Assembly (NCBI RefSeq): GCF_000626675.1
Contig: NZ_CP006842.1
Span: 3,445,787-3,509,786, forward strand
Direction: 5' to 3'
Origin: Corynebacterium glyciniphilum AJ 3170
GTDB lineage: Bacteria; Actinomycetota; Actinomycetes; Mycobacteriales; Mycobacteriaceae
DNA length: 64,000 nucleotides
The notes below the pieces were generated by a model, which ran no database searches, was not told where the DNA came from, and saw only the letters and a program-made list of their open reading frames with translations. Numbering within the stretch: position 1 is the first letter of the stretch; every line of letters starts with the position of its first letter. Both the position numbers and the translations under genes were made by a program. Below, piece after piece: positions 33,542 to 42,609 of this stretch.

Positions 33542-33889
33542 ATGTCCGCGCAGCCCAACAGTTCAGAGAACCCCGACCCGCTCGACCGCCTCGAGGACCT
33601 CGACCGGCGCACATCCGTGCGCCAGGCCTGGCAGTTGGCGATCGCGTTCCCCGTGGTCACCATCGTCGCCTGGATCGTGCTCGACCAGACGGTGGGGGAC
33701 ACCGCCGTCACCCGGATCATCCCGACAGTGATCTCGATGTTCGGTCCGATCGTCGCCGGTCTGGTCGTGCTCCGCAAATGGCGCCGCTACCAGTGGTGGC
33801 AGCCGTTCATGGGCACGCTGTGGTGGCTGATCCCCTTCTTCCTCATCATCTTCACCACACTGCCGATCCCACTGATCATCGGTCACTGA
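33542..33889 (+). CDS. Small membrane protein of unknown function
   Basis: 115 residues from the ATG at 33542. A hydrophilic, Asp/Arg-rich N-terminus of about 28 residues precedes three hydrophobic segments: LAIAFPVVTIVAWIVL, VISMFGPIVAGLVVL and LWWLIPFFLIIFTTLPIPL. I recognise no domain. It follows uspA on the same strand (52 nt) and is itself followed by a 71-bp palindromic repeat that lies between it and the convergent leuS. Confidence 0.7.
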   Translation: MSAQPNSSENPDPLDRLEDLDRRTSVRQAWQLAIAFPVVTIVAWIVLDQTVGDTAVTRIIPTVISMFGPIVAGLVVLRKWRRYQWWQPFMGTLWWLIPFFLIIFTTLPIPLIIGH

Positions 33890-33917
33890 GCCCGCCCATG
33901 TGCCCACGTGCCGGGCC

Positions 33918-33988
33918 ATGTCGGAAAGTCGCCCTCCCAGGTAGCTGAAGAGCGTCATTCGCTGCCTGGGAGGGCGACTTTCCGACAT
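33918..33988. repeat. 71-bp palindromic repeat, copy 1
   Basis: A left arm (33918-33945) begins ATGTCGGAAAGTCGCCC and its mate (33961-33988) ends GGGCGACTTTCCGACAT. The arms are 28 nt with one mismatch, around a 15-nt loop. It is the best-preserved of three copies in the window and lies between two convergent genes, so its RNA hairpin may also stop transcription both ways. Confidence 0.9.
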
Positions 33989-34017
33989 CAGGGGGCGGAG
34001 AGGGGAGAGCGCCCCAC

Positions 34018-36870
34018 CTACTTCGCGACGATGTTCACCATCTTGCCGGGGACCACGATGATCTTCGCCACGGTCTTGCCCTCGACGTGTGCCGCCACGT
34101 TCGGTTCCGCCAGTGCCGCCGCCTCAACGTCCTCACGTGCCGCGTCCACAGCCACGGTCACTCGTCCACGCACCTTGCCCATGACCTGCACAGGCAGCTC
34201 AACGGTGTCGTCCACCAGCCACTTCTCTTCCCAGGCGGGGAAGGATGCGTGGGCCAGCGAACCCTCGTGGCCCAGACGCGACCAGAGCTCCTCTGCGATA
34301 TGCGGCGCCACGGGGGCCATCATCAGCACCAACGGCTCCACAGCGTCGCGTGGTGCCGCCGTACCCACATAAGCCTTCGTCAGGTGGTTGACGTACTCGA
34401 TCAGTTTCGCGACCGCCGTATTGTCGCGCAGGTGGGCGTAGTCGTCATGCACGCCGGCGACGGTACGGTGCAGGGCGCGCTGGTCATCGTCGCTCAGGTC
34501 GGCGTCCGACACCGCCAGCTCACCGGTGGCCTCGTCCACGACCAGGCGCCATGCCCGCTGCAGGAAACGCTGCGCGCCGACAACGTCCTTCGTGGCCCAG
34601 GGTCGGGACGTGTCCAGCGGACCCATCGACATCTCGTACACACGCAGTGTGTCGGCACCGTAGTTGTCGCAGATCTCGTCGGGAGAGACGGCGTTCTTCA
34701 GGGACTTGCCCATCTTGCCGTACTCCTGGGTGACCTCTTCACCGTTGTAGAAGAACTTTCCGTCCTTCTCCTCAACATCGGCGGCGGGTACGTAGATGCC
34801 CCGGGCGTCGGTGTAGGCGTAGGCCTGGATGTAGCCCTGGTTGTAGAGCCGGTGGTAGGGCTCGTAGGAGCTCACGTGACCGAGGTCGTAAAGCACCTTA
34901 TGCCAGAAACGGCTGTAGAGCAGGTGCAGCACGGCATGCTCCACACCACCGACATAGAGGTCCACGCCTCCGGAGGGCACACCCTCGCGCGGCCCGGTCC
35001 AGTACCGTTCGTTCTCGATGTCGACGAGTGCATCGTTGTTCGTCGGGTCAATGTAGCGCAGCTGGTACCAGGAGGAACCGGCCCACTGCGGCATGACGTT
35101 CGTGTCACGCCAGTACGTCCGCTCGCCGTCGCCGAGGTCGAGAGTGACCTCGACCCACTCCTTCGCCTTGGCCAGCGGAGGCTGCGGTTCGGAGGAGGCG
35201 TCGTCCGGGTCAAAGCTGACGGGCTTGTAGTCCTCGACCTCGGGCAGTTCGACGGGCAGCATGGATTCCGGCAGGGCGTGGGCGACTCCGTCGGCGTCGT
35301 AGACGACCGGGAAGGGCTCACCCCAGTAGCGCTGGCGGGCGAAGAGCCAGTCGCGCAGCTTGTACTGGATCTTCTCCTCGCCGTAGCCGTTCTCCGCGAG
35401 CCAGGCGATGGTGGTCTCGATGGCGTCGGCCTTGTTCCTGCCGTTGAGGTCGAGTCCCTGCTCGTTGGCGGAGTTCACCAGCTCGCCGTCGCCGGTGTAG
35501 GCGGACTCGGCGATTGGGGCGTCACCACCGGACACGACCTCGGTGATCGGCAATCCGAAGACGGTGGCGAACTCGTGGTCACGGTCGTCGTGACCCGGAA
35601 CCGCCATGATCGCGCCCGTCCCGTACCCGGTGAGCACGTAGTCGGCGATGAAGACGGGGACCTGCGCGCCGTTGACCGGGTTGGTGGCGTAGGCGCCGGT
35701 GAAGACACCGGTCTTCTCCTTGTTCTCCTGCCGTTCCAGGTCGGTCTTCGCCGCGATCGCCCCCCGGTAGGACGCCACGGCGGCGGCCGGCGTGGCCTCT
35801 CCGTAGGTCCAACGGTCATCGGTGCCGGTCGCGTAGGGGAGGTCCGTGACCAGTGCGTCAACGAGTTCGTGTTCCGGGGCGAGCACCATGTACGACGCTC
35901 CGAACAGCGTGTCGGGGCGGGTGGTGAATACCCGGATCGGGCCGGCGGACGACTGGAAGTCGACCTCGGCGCCGCGGGAACGTCCGATCCAGTTGCGCTG
36001 CATGGACTTGACCTTGTCTGGCCAGTCCAGGTCCTCCAGGTCGTCCAGCAGCCGGTCGGAGTAGGCGGTGATCCGCATCATCCACTGGGACAGCCGCTTG
36101 CGGAACACGGGGAAGTTGCCGCGCTCGGAGCGCCCGTCGGCGGTCACTTCCTCGTTGGCCAGCACCGTGCCGAGACCCGGACACCAGTTGACCGTGCTGT
36201 TCGAGCGGTAGACCAGGCGGTGCTCGTCAAGCTCTGCCTGCTGCTCAGCGGGCGTCAGGTCAGCCCAGTCGGGACGCTCGGCGGCGAACTTCGCCTCCAG
36301 CTCCCCGATCGGGCGTGCCTTCTTCGCCTCGGTGTCGAACCAGGAATTGTAGATCTGCAGGAAGATCCACTGTGTCCAGCGGTAGAAATCGGTGTCGGTG
36401 GTGGCGACGACGCGGCGACGGTCGTGCCCCAGGCCCAACCGCCCCAGCTGGCGTTCCATGTTCTCGATGTTCGCGCTGGTGGTGGTGCGTGGGTGTGTAC
36501 CGGTCTGCACAGCGTACTGCTCGGCGGGCAGGCCGAAGGCGTCGTAGCCGAGGGTGTGCAGGACGTTACGACCCAGCATGCGGTTGAAGCGGGCGTAGAC
36601 GTCGGTGGCGATGTACCCCAGCGGGTGTCCGACATGCAGTCCCACGCCGGAGGGGTAGGGGAACATGTCCTGGACGAAGAGCTTGTCCGGAGCGTCGGTG
36701 GCGGACGTCTCCAGCGCCCCTGCGTCGGCGAGGTCGCCGACGGGGTTCGGCGCATTGAAGGTGCCGTTGTCACGCCAGTACCCCTGCCAGCGACTTTCGA
36801 TGTCGCCGGCGAGTTCCGGGGTGTAACGGTGGGACGTGGACTCGCCAGATTCGCTCCGAGGGTTAGTCAT
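34018..36870 (-). CDS. leuS: Leucyl-tRNA synthetase
   Basis: 950 residues from the ATG at 36870 (MTNPRSESG). The class I signatures are the HIGH-type HVGHPLGY in the N-terminal part and the KMSKS-type KMGKSLKN in the C-terminal third. The inserted editing domain carries [12 protein letters not shown]. The anticodon-binding region ends [20 protein letters not shown] (in outline). It charges tRNA-Leu. The longer frame to 37182 is unsupported. It is divergent from an SdpI-like gene with only 28 nt between the starts, so at least one transcript has a very short leader. Confidence 0.96.
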   Translation of the reverse strand: MTNPRSESGESTSHRYTPELAGDIESRWQGYWRDNGTFNAPNPVGDLADAGALETSATDAPDKLFVQDMFPYPSGVGLHVGHPLGYIATDVYARFNRMLGRNVLHTLGYDAFGLPAEQYAVQTGTHPRTTTSANIENMERQLGRLGLGHDRRRVVATTDTDFYRWTQWIFLQIYNSWFDTEAKKARPIGELEAKFAAERPDWADLTPAEQQAELDEHRLVYRSNSTVNWCPGLGTVLANEEVTADGRSERGNFPVFRKRLSQWMMRITAYSDRLLDDLEDLDWPDKVKSMQRNWIGRSRGAEVDFQSSAGPIRVFTTRPDTLFGASYMVLAPEHELVDALVTDLPYATGTDDRWTYGEATPAAAVASYRGAIAAKTDLERQENKEKTGVFTGAYATNPVNGAQVPVFIADYVLTGYGTGAIMAVPGHDDRDHEFATVFGLPITEVVSGGDAPIAESAYTGDGELVNSANEQGLDLNGRNKADAIETTIAWLAENGYGEEKIQYKLRDWLFARQRYWGEPFPVVYDADGVAHALPESMLPVELPEVEDYKPVSFDPDDASSEPQPPLAKAKEWVEVTLDLGDGERTYWRDTNVMPQWAGSSWYQLRYIDPTNNDALVDIENERYWTGPREGVPSGGVDLYVGGVEHAVLHLLYSRFWHKVLYDLGHVSSYEPYHRLYNQGYIQAYAYTDARGIYVPAADVEEKDGKFFYNGEEVTQEYGKMGKSLKNAVSPDEICDNYGADTLRVYEMSMGPLDTSRPWATKDVVGAQRFLQRAWRLVVDEATGELAVSDADLSDDDQRALHRTVAGVHDDYAHLRDNTAVAKLIEYVNHLTKAYVGTAAPRDAVEPLVLMMAPVAPHIAEELWSRLGHEGSLAHASFPAWEEKWLVDDTVELPVQVMGKVRGRVTVAVDAAREDVEAAALAEPNVAAHVEGKTVAKIIVVPGKMVNIVAK

Positions 36871-36898
36871 GTCCAGCCATTGTAATAGACTGGTGTGC

Positions 36899-37408
36899 AT
36901 GATCGTTCTCTCTGTCCTGCTGTTCATCCTGGGCGCTGCCGTGCTGGTCACCGGCGTGCTTGCCGTCACCGCGAAACTGCCGGGGAACCGGTGGGTGGGA
37001 CTGCGTATCCCGGAGGTGCGCAAGAACCAGGAGATGTGGGACACCGGCCACCGTATCGCCGGCCCGACGTGGACGGGAGCGGGTGTCGCCCTCATCGTCG
37101 CCGGCGTCGTCGGCCTGCAGGGCGGATGGCTGTGGGCCATCTCGGGCCTGCTGGTGGTCGGTGCACTGTTCCTGATCGGCATGGGTGCCGCGCTGGCGGC
37201 GCAGACATTGGCGAAGATCGACCATGCGAAGGCTCAGCAGGCTGAACAGCAGCGGGCCGCGGCAGGCTGCTGCTCGTCGGGGTCATCGTCCGACAGCTCC
37301 TGCGGCGGAGACTGTGACGGCGACTGCGGCGGCCACGACAGCGTCACCCCTGTCGAACTGGACCTCGACGCCGCCCGCCGGGCCGCAGCCGCGCGCGACG
37401 CCCGTTAG
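36899..37408 (+). CDS. SdpI-family membrane protein with Cys/His-rich tail
   Basis: 169 residues from the ATG at 36899. Three hydrophobic segments (about 3-22, 55-75 and 78-100) flank the SdpI-type motif [17 protein letters not shown] and [10 protein letters not shown]. SdpI in Bacillus gives immunity to a secreted toxin and signals to a repressor, but the wider family is uncharacterised. The tail after about 125 is unusual: [20 protein letters not shown] plus GGH, which could bind metal. A hairpin lies after the gene. It is divergent from leuS. Confidence 0.82.
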   Translation: MIVLSVLLFILGAAVLVTGVLAVTAKLPGNRWVGLRIPEVRKNQEMWDTGHRIAGPTWTGAGVALIVAGVVGLQGGWLWAISGLLVVGALFLIGMGAALAAQTLAKIDHAKAQQAEQQRAAAGCCSSGSSSDSSCGGDCDGDCGGHDSVTPVELDLDAARRAAAARDAR

Positions 37409-37452
37409 CCGTACTTCCCGGGGGAGACGGCCCTGGCACAGCAGAACCTCCG

Positions 37453-37486
37453 TGTTATGTCGGTTTCCCCTGTCAGACCGACACAA
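37453..37486. terminator. Hairpin after the SdpI-like gene
   Basis: GTTATGTCGGT and ACCGACACAAC pair with one mismatch across a 12-nt loop, 44 nt after the stop. Its outer TGTCGG/CCGACA resembles the tips of the 71-bp repeats, but the inner parts differ. Confidence 0.5.
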
Positions 37487-37528
37487 CCCCGGGGGCATTA
37501 AGAAGCGGTTCAGTTACGCTGGGCGTCT

Positions 37529-38536
37529 ATGAGCGCACACACCTGCGAGGACATTCCCACCCGTCTCGGGAAACTTCTCGACACCTTTCCGGTGGTCGTC
37601 CTCCAGGGCCCGCGAGGGGCAGGGGTCGCGGACGTGGCAGCATGCGTCACCGGGACGCGCGGCAGTCGGACGGTGCTCCTCGACGGGACGGAACCGTCCG
37701 ATGACCCCGACACTGTTCTCCGGCGCGTCCGCAGAGAGGCGGAACGGACCCACCGTCCCGGCGGGTTTCTCATCACCTCCCACACCGACCGGCGCCAGGA
37801 GGACGACACCGCCGGATGGACGGTGCCATGCCCCGGCCCAGTACGACGGACAGGAACGGCTACGGTTCCGCCCTCGCGGCCGGCAGCTTCCCGGAGCTCC
37901 GGGTCCTGCCCGAGAGGATGCGGTCGGTCTGGCTCGACGCCTATGTGTCCAGCCTGGTCAACCGCGATATCGCCGAACTGATGCGGCTGACGGACCCGGC
38001 CCGGGTGACCTCGGTGCTCCGGCTCCTCGCAGCGAATCAGGCCGGCGAACTCGTCCGGGCCCGTCTCTCGAAGCAGACAAGCATCCCCGAAAGTACGCTC
38101 ACCAGCTACATCTCCCTGTTGCGTAGCCTCTACCTCATCGACGAGCTTCCACCGTGGACGGCGAACCTCGCCCGGCGTGAAATTGGGCGTCCGAAGGTCT
38201 TCCTGCCGGACAGTGCTCTGGCGATGCACCTGTCGGGGGTGACTCAGGGTCAGTTGGCGACGAATTCCGAGTACTTCGGGCAACTGCTCGAAGGGTTCGT
38301 CGCCGCAGAGCTACGACGCCAGCAGGCCTGATCGAACGCCGATTTCCGGTTGTACTCCTACCGGAACAGCAATGGCCGTGAGGTGGATTGTCTGGTGGAA
38401 CTCAGCGACGGCCGGTTCATCGCCGGGATCGTCCTGTCGACGGCGCAGGACCCTGTTCCGTTCGGTGACCGCCTGTGGGGCATGCCGGTCTCAGCACTGT
38501 GGGAGCCCGGCACCCCGCCGACTACGCTGAAGCACC
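37529..38536 (+). pseudogene. Broken AAA ATPase/DUF4143 protein gene
   Basis: The reading starts in one frame at ATG 37529 with DTFPVVVLQGPRGAGVADVA, a degraded P-loop (the expected GKT is lost), and reaches GGFLITS. Then it shifts frame near 37800-37830. The second frame continues ALAAGSFPELRVLPERMRSVWLDAYV through the DUF4143 part (ESTLTSYISLLRSLYLIDEL, RPKVFLPDSAL). A TGA at 38329-38331 replaces the Trp usual before this point, and the frame resumes DFRLYSYRNSNGREVDCLVE to the rbsK start. The middle of the ATPase domain is also missing. Intact relatives bind ATP and are often DNA-linked or toxin-like, but this copy should be inactive. Confidence 0.8.
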
Positions 38537-39475
38537 ATGAGCTCCGCGTCTGTTCCTGCACCGTCCACCCCGGCCGTCGTGGTCTGCGGGTCGTTGAACG
38601 TCGACACGTTCGTCCGGGTCGACCGATTTCCGACGGCGGGGGAGACGACGATCGCCTCTCCGAACGGCAAAGCCCTGGGTGGTAAGGGGGCCAACCAGGC
38701 AGTGGCTGCGGCCCGCTACTTCGACGGCACGGTCGTCTTCCAGGGCACAGTCGGTGCAGACACAGAGGGCGATGCCGCCCTCGCCACCCTGACCGACTAC
38801 GGCGTCGACGTGTCCGCCGTCGCCCGCGCGCCGCAAGACGTCCCCACCGGCCAGGCGTTCATCATGAATGACGCGGACGGCGAGAACATCATCGTGGTCA
38901 CCTCCGGGGCCAACGAATACACCGTCCCGGCGACACAGGACGGCGACACCGGCACCGCCGCCGTGCTGCTCGCCCAGGGTGAACTCACCCCGGAGCACTC
39001 CGCGGCCCTGCCGGAGCTGGCGCAGCGTCTCGGCGCCCGGTTCGTCCTGAATCTCGCACCGGTGACCACCCGGGCCCCTGATCTGCTCGCCGCGGCGGAC
39101 CCGCTGATCCTCAACGAGTCCGAGGCGGCCGAGGTCTTCGGCACGACGTCGGATGCCACGGCCGTCGCCGACGCCGCTGTCGCCGCAGTGGACGCGGGCC
39201 TCGCGACGTCCGTGCTTGTCACCCTCGGCGCCCAGGGAGCGGTCCTGGTCACCGCTGAGGGACGCACGGACATCGCCCCGGTGCCTGCGGACAGCGTCGT
39301 CGACACCACCGGCGCGGGCGACGCGTTCTGCGGGACGCTCGCTGCCGCCCTGGCGGAAGGCGAGAGCCTCGTCACGGCGGCGCACCTGGCGTCCGCAGCA
39401 GGGAGCCTGGCGGTACGCGGCCGCGGTGCCGCACCGTCCTACGCCGGGCGGGATGAGGTGCGCGCTCTGCTCTAG
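38537..39475 (+). CDS. rbsK: Ribokinase (PfkB family)
   Basis: 312 residues. The N-terminal GGKGANQAVAAARYF motif binds the sugar, and DTTGAGDAFCGTLAAAL (with the catalytic Asp) is the second PfkB signature. It phosphorylates D-ribose to ribose-5-phosphate in the cytosol, using ATP. No ribose transporter or RbsR gene is next to it, and the neighbouring sodium-symporter-like gene 11 nt downstream is probably co-transcribed. Other PfkB sugars cannot be ruled out. Confidence 0.86.
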   Translation: MSSASVPAPSTPAVVVCGSLNVDTFVRVDRFPTAGETTIASPNGKALGGKGANQAVAAARYFDGTVVFQGTVGADTEGDAALATLTDYGVDVSAVARAPQDVPTGQAFIMNDADGENIIVVTSGANEYTVPATQDGDTGTAAVLLAQGELTPEHSAALPELAQRLGARFVLNLAPVTTRAPDLLAAADPLILNESEAAEVFGTTSDATAVADAAVAAVDAGLATSVLVTLGAQGAVLVTAEGRTDIAPVPADSVVDTTGAGDAFCGTLAAALAEGESLVTAAHLASAAGSLAVRGRGAAPSYAGRDEVRALL

Positions 39476-39486
39476 ACTGTCCCACC

Positions 39487-40476
39487 ATGAGGAACTTCAT
39501 CAACCGCATCCTGGGATATCGCCCCGATCTGCTGATCGTACTGATCGTCCTCGGCGTCATTCTCGCCCTCATCGTGCCCGCCCGCGGCAGCGCCGCAGAC
39601 GTCATGGACTGGGTCGTGAAGATCGCCATCGGCCTGCTCTTCTTCCTCTACGGCGCCCGGCTGTCCACCCGCGAGGCACTCAACGGGCTGAAGCACTGGC
39701 GCCTGCACCTCCTGATTCTGGCGTTCACTTTCGTGGTCTTCCCCCTCGTCGGCCTCGCCCTCATGCCACTCAAAGGCGTCATCGGCGACGAGCTCTACCA
39801 GGGAATCCTCTTCCTCACCCTGGTCCCGTCCACGGTGCAGTCCTCGGTCGCCTTCACCTCCATCGCCCGGGGCAACATCCCCGGCGCGATTGTCAGCGCC
39901 TCGGCGTCGAACCTCATCGGCGTCTTCGCGACTCCACTGCTGGTCCTTCTACTGATGAGCGGTACGGACGGCGGGCTGCACATCGACACCTCGGTCTTCA
40001 TCGACATCGCCCTGCAGCTGCTCGCACCGTTCATCCTGGGCCAGGTCATGCGCAACGTCCCCGGCGTGAAGACGGTCGCTGGGGCGAAACCCACCAGCTA
40101 CGTGGACAAGATCTCGATCGGCCTGGTGGTGTATGTGGCGTTCTCCGAGGGCATCGTGATGGGCGTGTGGAGTTCGGTGTCCTGGATCGCCATCGTCGGG
40201 ATCTGCATCGGCTCCGTGATCGGGGTCTACGCCATGCTGTGGTTGACCTCGTGGACGGGACGTCGCCTCGGCTTCGACTACAAGGACCAGGTCGCGATCC
40301 AGTTCTGTGGCACCAAGAAGTCGCTGGCGTCCGGCCTTCCGATCGCAGCCGTGCTCTTCAGCGGTGGCACGGGCCTGATCATCGTGCCGTTGATGATCTT
40401 CCACCAGATCCAGCTGATGATCTGCTCGGGGCGGGCGGCGAAGTACGCGGCCGAACAGCCGGAGAACACCTGGTAG
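39487..40476 (+). CDS. Bile acid:sodium symporter-like (SBF-like) transporter
   Basis: 329 residues with about ten membrane segments. Features of the SBF-like group are KIAIGLLFFLYGARLS, FPLVGLALMPL, LVPSTVQSSVAFTSIARGNIPGA and the closing FCGTKKSLASGLPIA. The charge-bearing motifs in the cores of both halves suggest sodium-coupled uptake, although the substrate of bacterial members is seldom known. It follows rbsK at 11 nt and converges on the AlbA_2-type gene 12 nt downstream. Confidence 0.87.
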   Translation: MRNFINRILGYRPDLLIVLIVLGVILALIVPARGSAADVMDWVVKIAIGLLFFLYGARLSTREALNGLKHWRLHLLILAFTFVVFPLVGLALMPLKGVIGDELYQGILFLTLVPSTVQSSVAFTSIARGNIPGAIVSASASNLIGVFATPLLVLLLMSGTDGGLHIDTSVFIDIALQLLAPFILGQVMRNVPGVKTVAGAKPTSYVDKISIGLVVYVAFSEGIVMGVWSSVSWIAIVGICIGSVIGVYAMLWLTSWTGRRLGFDYKDQVAIQFCGTKKSLASGLPIAAVLFSGGTGLIIVPLMIFHQIQLMICSGRAAKYAAEQPENTW

Positions 40477-40488
40477 TCCGGTCAGACG

Positions 40489-41964
40489 CTACCGGCTCCC
40501 CGGCACCAGAGACGCCACCCGGTCGGAGAGGCGCCACTCGTCGCGGCGTCGGGCGGTACGCTGCAGCACCCCACGCTGCGCCAGCCACGTCATCAGCGAC
40601 CGCGCGTCCGGTTCCGCGGCCTGCTGTAACAACGCCGCCACCTCGAGATCCACGGTCCCGGCGGCCATCAGATGGCGCAGGACCACCAACGTCGCAGCAT
40701 CGCGGGCGACTCCGCGGCCGTACTCGGCGCGCACGGCGCTCAGCAACGAGACGAACTCCATGTCCGGTTCCCCGTTGAACAGGGTCACGTCCACCGCGTC
40801 CTCTTTCGCGTCGACGACCGGCGGCTCGAACCCTGCCGACAGCATCGCCAACCACATCCGGTCGAAACCTCGGGACGACCACCGTTCCAGCCCCAGCAGC
40901 TGCATCGCGTTGAGCAGGGCCGGGTTCCGCGGCTGCGACGGTCCCGACAGCAGTCGGTCAACGGTGTTTCCGCCCGGCAGACCACCGGGGGAGTGGACAC
41001 GGATCATCTGCGGGGACTGGAACACGACCACCGGCTCCGGACGTGACCAGTCCCGGTGCACCAGGGCGTTGGTGATCGCCTCGTCGGCGGCAGCAGCTGG
41101 GATCGATGAGTCGTCATGCGCCCTGACCAGATCACGGAGCGACGTCGCCGACAGGACCAACGGCAGGTCCAGCGGAGTCTCGGTCGGTGGGTGGCCCGAA
41201 TCCGCCTCGTCGGCCCGGTACAGGTGTCGGGCGCCCGGGGCCCGGTGGAAGAGGAGTTCCGCGGCGACCGTCGGGGCACCCTCATCTGTCAGCAGGTCCA
41301 ACTTGGCCAGCAAACCCGTGCCGGTACTGTCACCGTTGGGCAGCGTCCCCGCACGCTGTGCCGCAGCCAGCAGCTCACGGCCTGCCGCCAACGCCTCCAC
41401 GTCATAGTCCTGCAGAGGAACCGACGACCGCACCGCGGTGTCATCGGGATTCCCGCGAGCCCGGGCGAGCAGTTCCTTCGGCTCCCCGTCCAACGGCAGG
41501 CAGGCGTCCCCCACCCTGTGCCGGACGATCTCGTCCGGCCCCGTGTGCACCGCGAGCCCGGCAGGAACCCGGATCACGATGATGCGTGCCCCGTGGGAAT
41601 AGGCCTCCCAGGCGTCCACCGTCAGATGAGGGCGTGTGCCGGTGAAGATCAGGTGGGCGATCTCTGCCGGATTGCGGTCGGTGCCGTTGAAGGCGTCCGG
41701 GCCCGGGGTCCGGTCGGCGATGCCGAAGACGATGAAACTGCGTCCCGCTGAACCGTTGGCGAAGCAGCAAGCGGTCTTGACCAGCATGTCGGCCGCCTTC
41801 TCGTCCGGACGACGGGTCGGGGTGTGGACCGGGTCCTCCTTGAAGTCCAGGACGCTGGACTCCAGGTCATCCGCCACCGCACCGTCCAGGATGCGGTCCA
41901 GCGCCTCGGCGACATCGCGGGGGAGTGCACGTTGCCGGCCCGGCGCGTCCCCTGCAGAGTCCAT
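40489..41964 (-). CDS. AlbA_2/Schlafen-type ATP-binding protein
   Basis: 491 residues. The N-terminal domain (about 25-165) has the AlbA_2 pattern: ESSVLDFKE, ACCFANGSAGRSFIVFGI and HLIFTGTRPHLTV. A middle region resembles the HATPase_c_4 part of RecG-like Schlafen proteins: AADEAITNALVHRDW, GGLPGGNTVDRLL, RNPALLNAMQLLG. A C-terminal winged-helix-like end follows. Such proteins are transcription regulators or defence-linked nucleic-acid-binding ATPases. It follows a NUDIX gene by 10 nt on the same strand. The cell role is unknown. Confidence 0.85.
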   Translation of the reverse strand: MDSAGDAPGRQRALPRDVAEALDRILDGAVADDLESSVLDFKEDPVHTPTRRPDEKAADMLVKTACCFANGSAGRSFIVFGIADRTPGPDAFNGTDRNPAEIAHLIFTGTRPHLTVDAWEAYSHGARIIVIRVPAGLAVHTGPDEIVRHRVGDACLPLDGEPKELLARARGNPDDTAVRSSVPLQDYDVEALAAGRELLAAAQRAGTLPNGDSTGTGLLAKLDLLTDEGAPTVAAELLFHRAPGARHLYRADEADSGHPPTETPLDLPLVLSATSLRDLVRAHDDSSIPAAAADEAITNALVHRDWSRPEPVVVFQSPQMIRVHSPGGLPGGNTVDRLLSGPSQPRNPALLNAMQLLGLERWSSRGFDRMWLAMLSAGFEPPVVDAKEDAVDVTLFNGEPDMEFVSLLSAVRAEYGRGVARDAATLVVLRHLMAAGTVDLEVAALLQQAAEPDARSLMTWLAQRGVLQRTARRRDEWRLSDRVASLVPGSR

Positions 41965-41974
41965 GGCCGAAAGA

Positions 41975-42538
41975 CTATATCCCGCGGATGTCGCCGGCGA
42001 CCGGACGAGAACGTTTGACGTACCCCAACCGCGGCCGGAACCCTGCCGGGTGCTTCAACTGCGCCACGCAATCGGCGATGACCAGCCGGAACCTCGGGTC
42101 CATCGTCGGCAGCTGGGCGACGGGGAACCAGCCGACCTCGACCGACTCCTCGTCATTGACCCGCGGCTCGGCTGCACTGTCCGGGGTGAGGACGCACCGC
42201 ACCGTGGTGTCCATGAAGCTGCACACATCCCCGTTCGGATAGGTCACCGGACCGACCGCACCCGTACCGATCAGCGCATCAACCTCGACCGTCAGGCCGG
42301 TTTCTTCGGCGACCTCGCGCACAGCCGCGTCGGCGACCTCCTCACCCGGATCGATGATGCCGCACACCGGTGTCCAGCGGCCGTCGTCCGCCCGCTTGAC
42401 CAGCAGGACGTCCGGCGTGGCGAACATCGGCGCGTCCTCCGCGACGTCCCGGACCACGACAGCGGTGACTCCCGGCAGCCACAGTGGTGCATGGCCGACC
42501 TTGTCGCGGAGCTCGGAGATAAAAGGCGGTGTTCCCAT
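41975..42538 (-). CDS. NUDIX hydrolase
   Basis: 187 residues from the ATG at 42538. The NUDIX box is complete: GIIDPGEEVADAAVREVAEE then TGL, with the GxxxxxExxxxxxxREUxEExGU spacing. It hydrolyses a nucleoside diphosphate linked to another group; the C-terminal part does not tell which. A TATTAG-like -10 close to the ATG suggests a leaderless or very short transcript. It lies upstream of the AlbA_2 gene and divergent from the iron-siderophore lipoprotein gene. Confidence 0.88.
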   Translation of the reverse strand: MGTPPFISELRDKVGHAPLWLPGVTAVVVRDVAEDAPMFATPDVLLVKRADDGRWTPVCGIIDPGEEVADAAVREVAEETGLTVEVDALIGTGAVGPVTYPNGDVCSFMDTTVRCVLTPDSAAEPRVNDEESVEVGWFPVAQLPTMDPRFRLVIADCVAQLKHPAGFRPRLGYVKRSRPVAGDIRGI

Positions 42539-42586
42539 GGGAGACGAGTCTAATACCCGTGACAACTCGGCGCTGTTCCCCGGACA

Positions 42587-42608
42587 GAGGTTACGGTACC
42601 TTTACCTC
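42587..42608. promoter_or_regulatory. 22-bp palindrome over the FecB-like start
   Basis: GAGGTTACGGTACC and its continuation TTTACCTC form a dyad matching at 18 of 22 positions, ending two bases before the ATG. It would block initiation of the downstream gene. The AGGT/ACCT ends recall iron-regulator sites, but the spacing differs from a standard DtxR box, so the factor is not assigned. Confidence 0.5.
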
Positions 42609-42609
42609 C

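Noticed and set aside
34087..36885. 932-codon plus-strand open frame inside leuS
   Set aside because: Antisense shadow of leuS, typical for high-GC codon use; the peptide has no recognisable domain.
39153..40778. 541-codon frame through rbsK and the SBF-like gene
   Set aside because: Arg/Pro-rich shifted-frame reading of two well supported genes.
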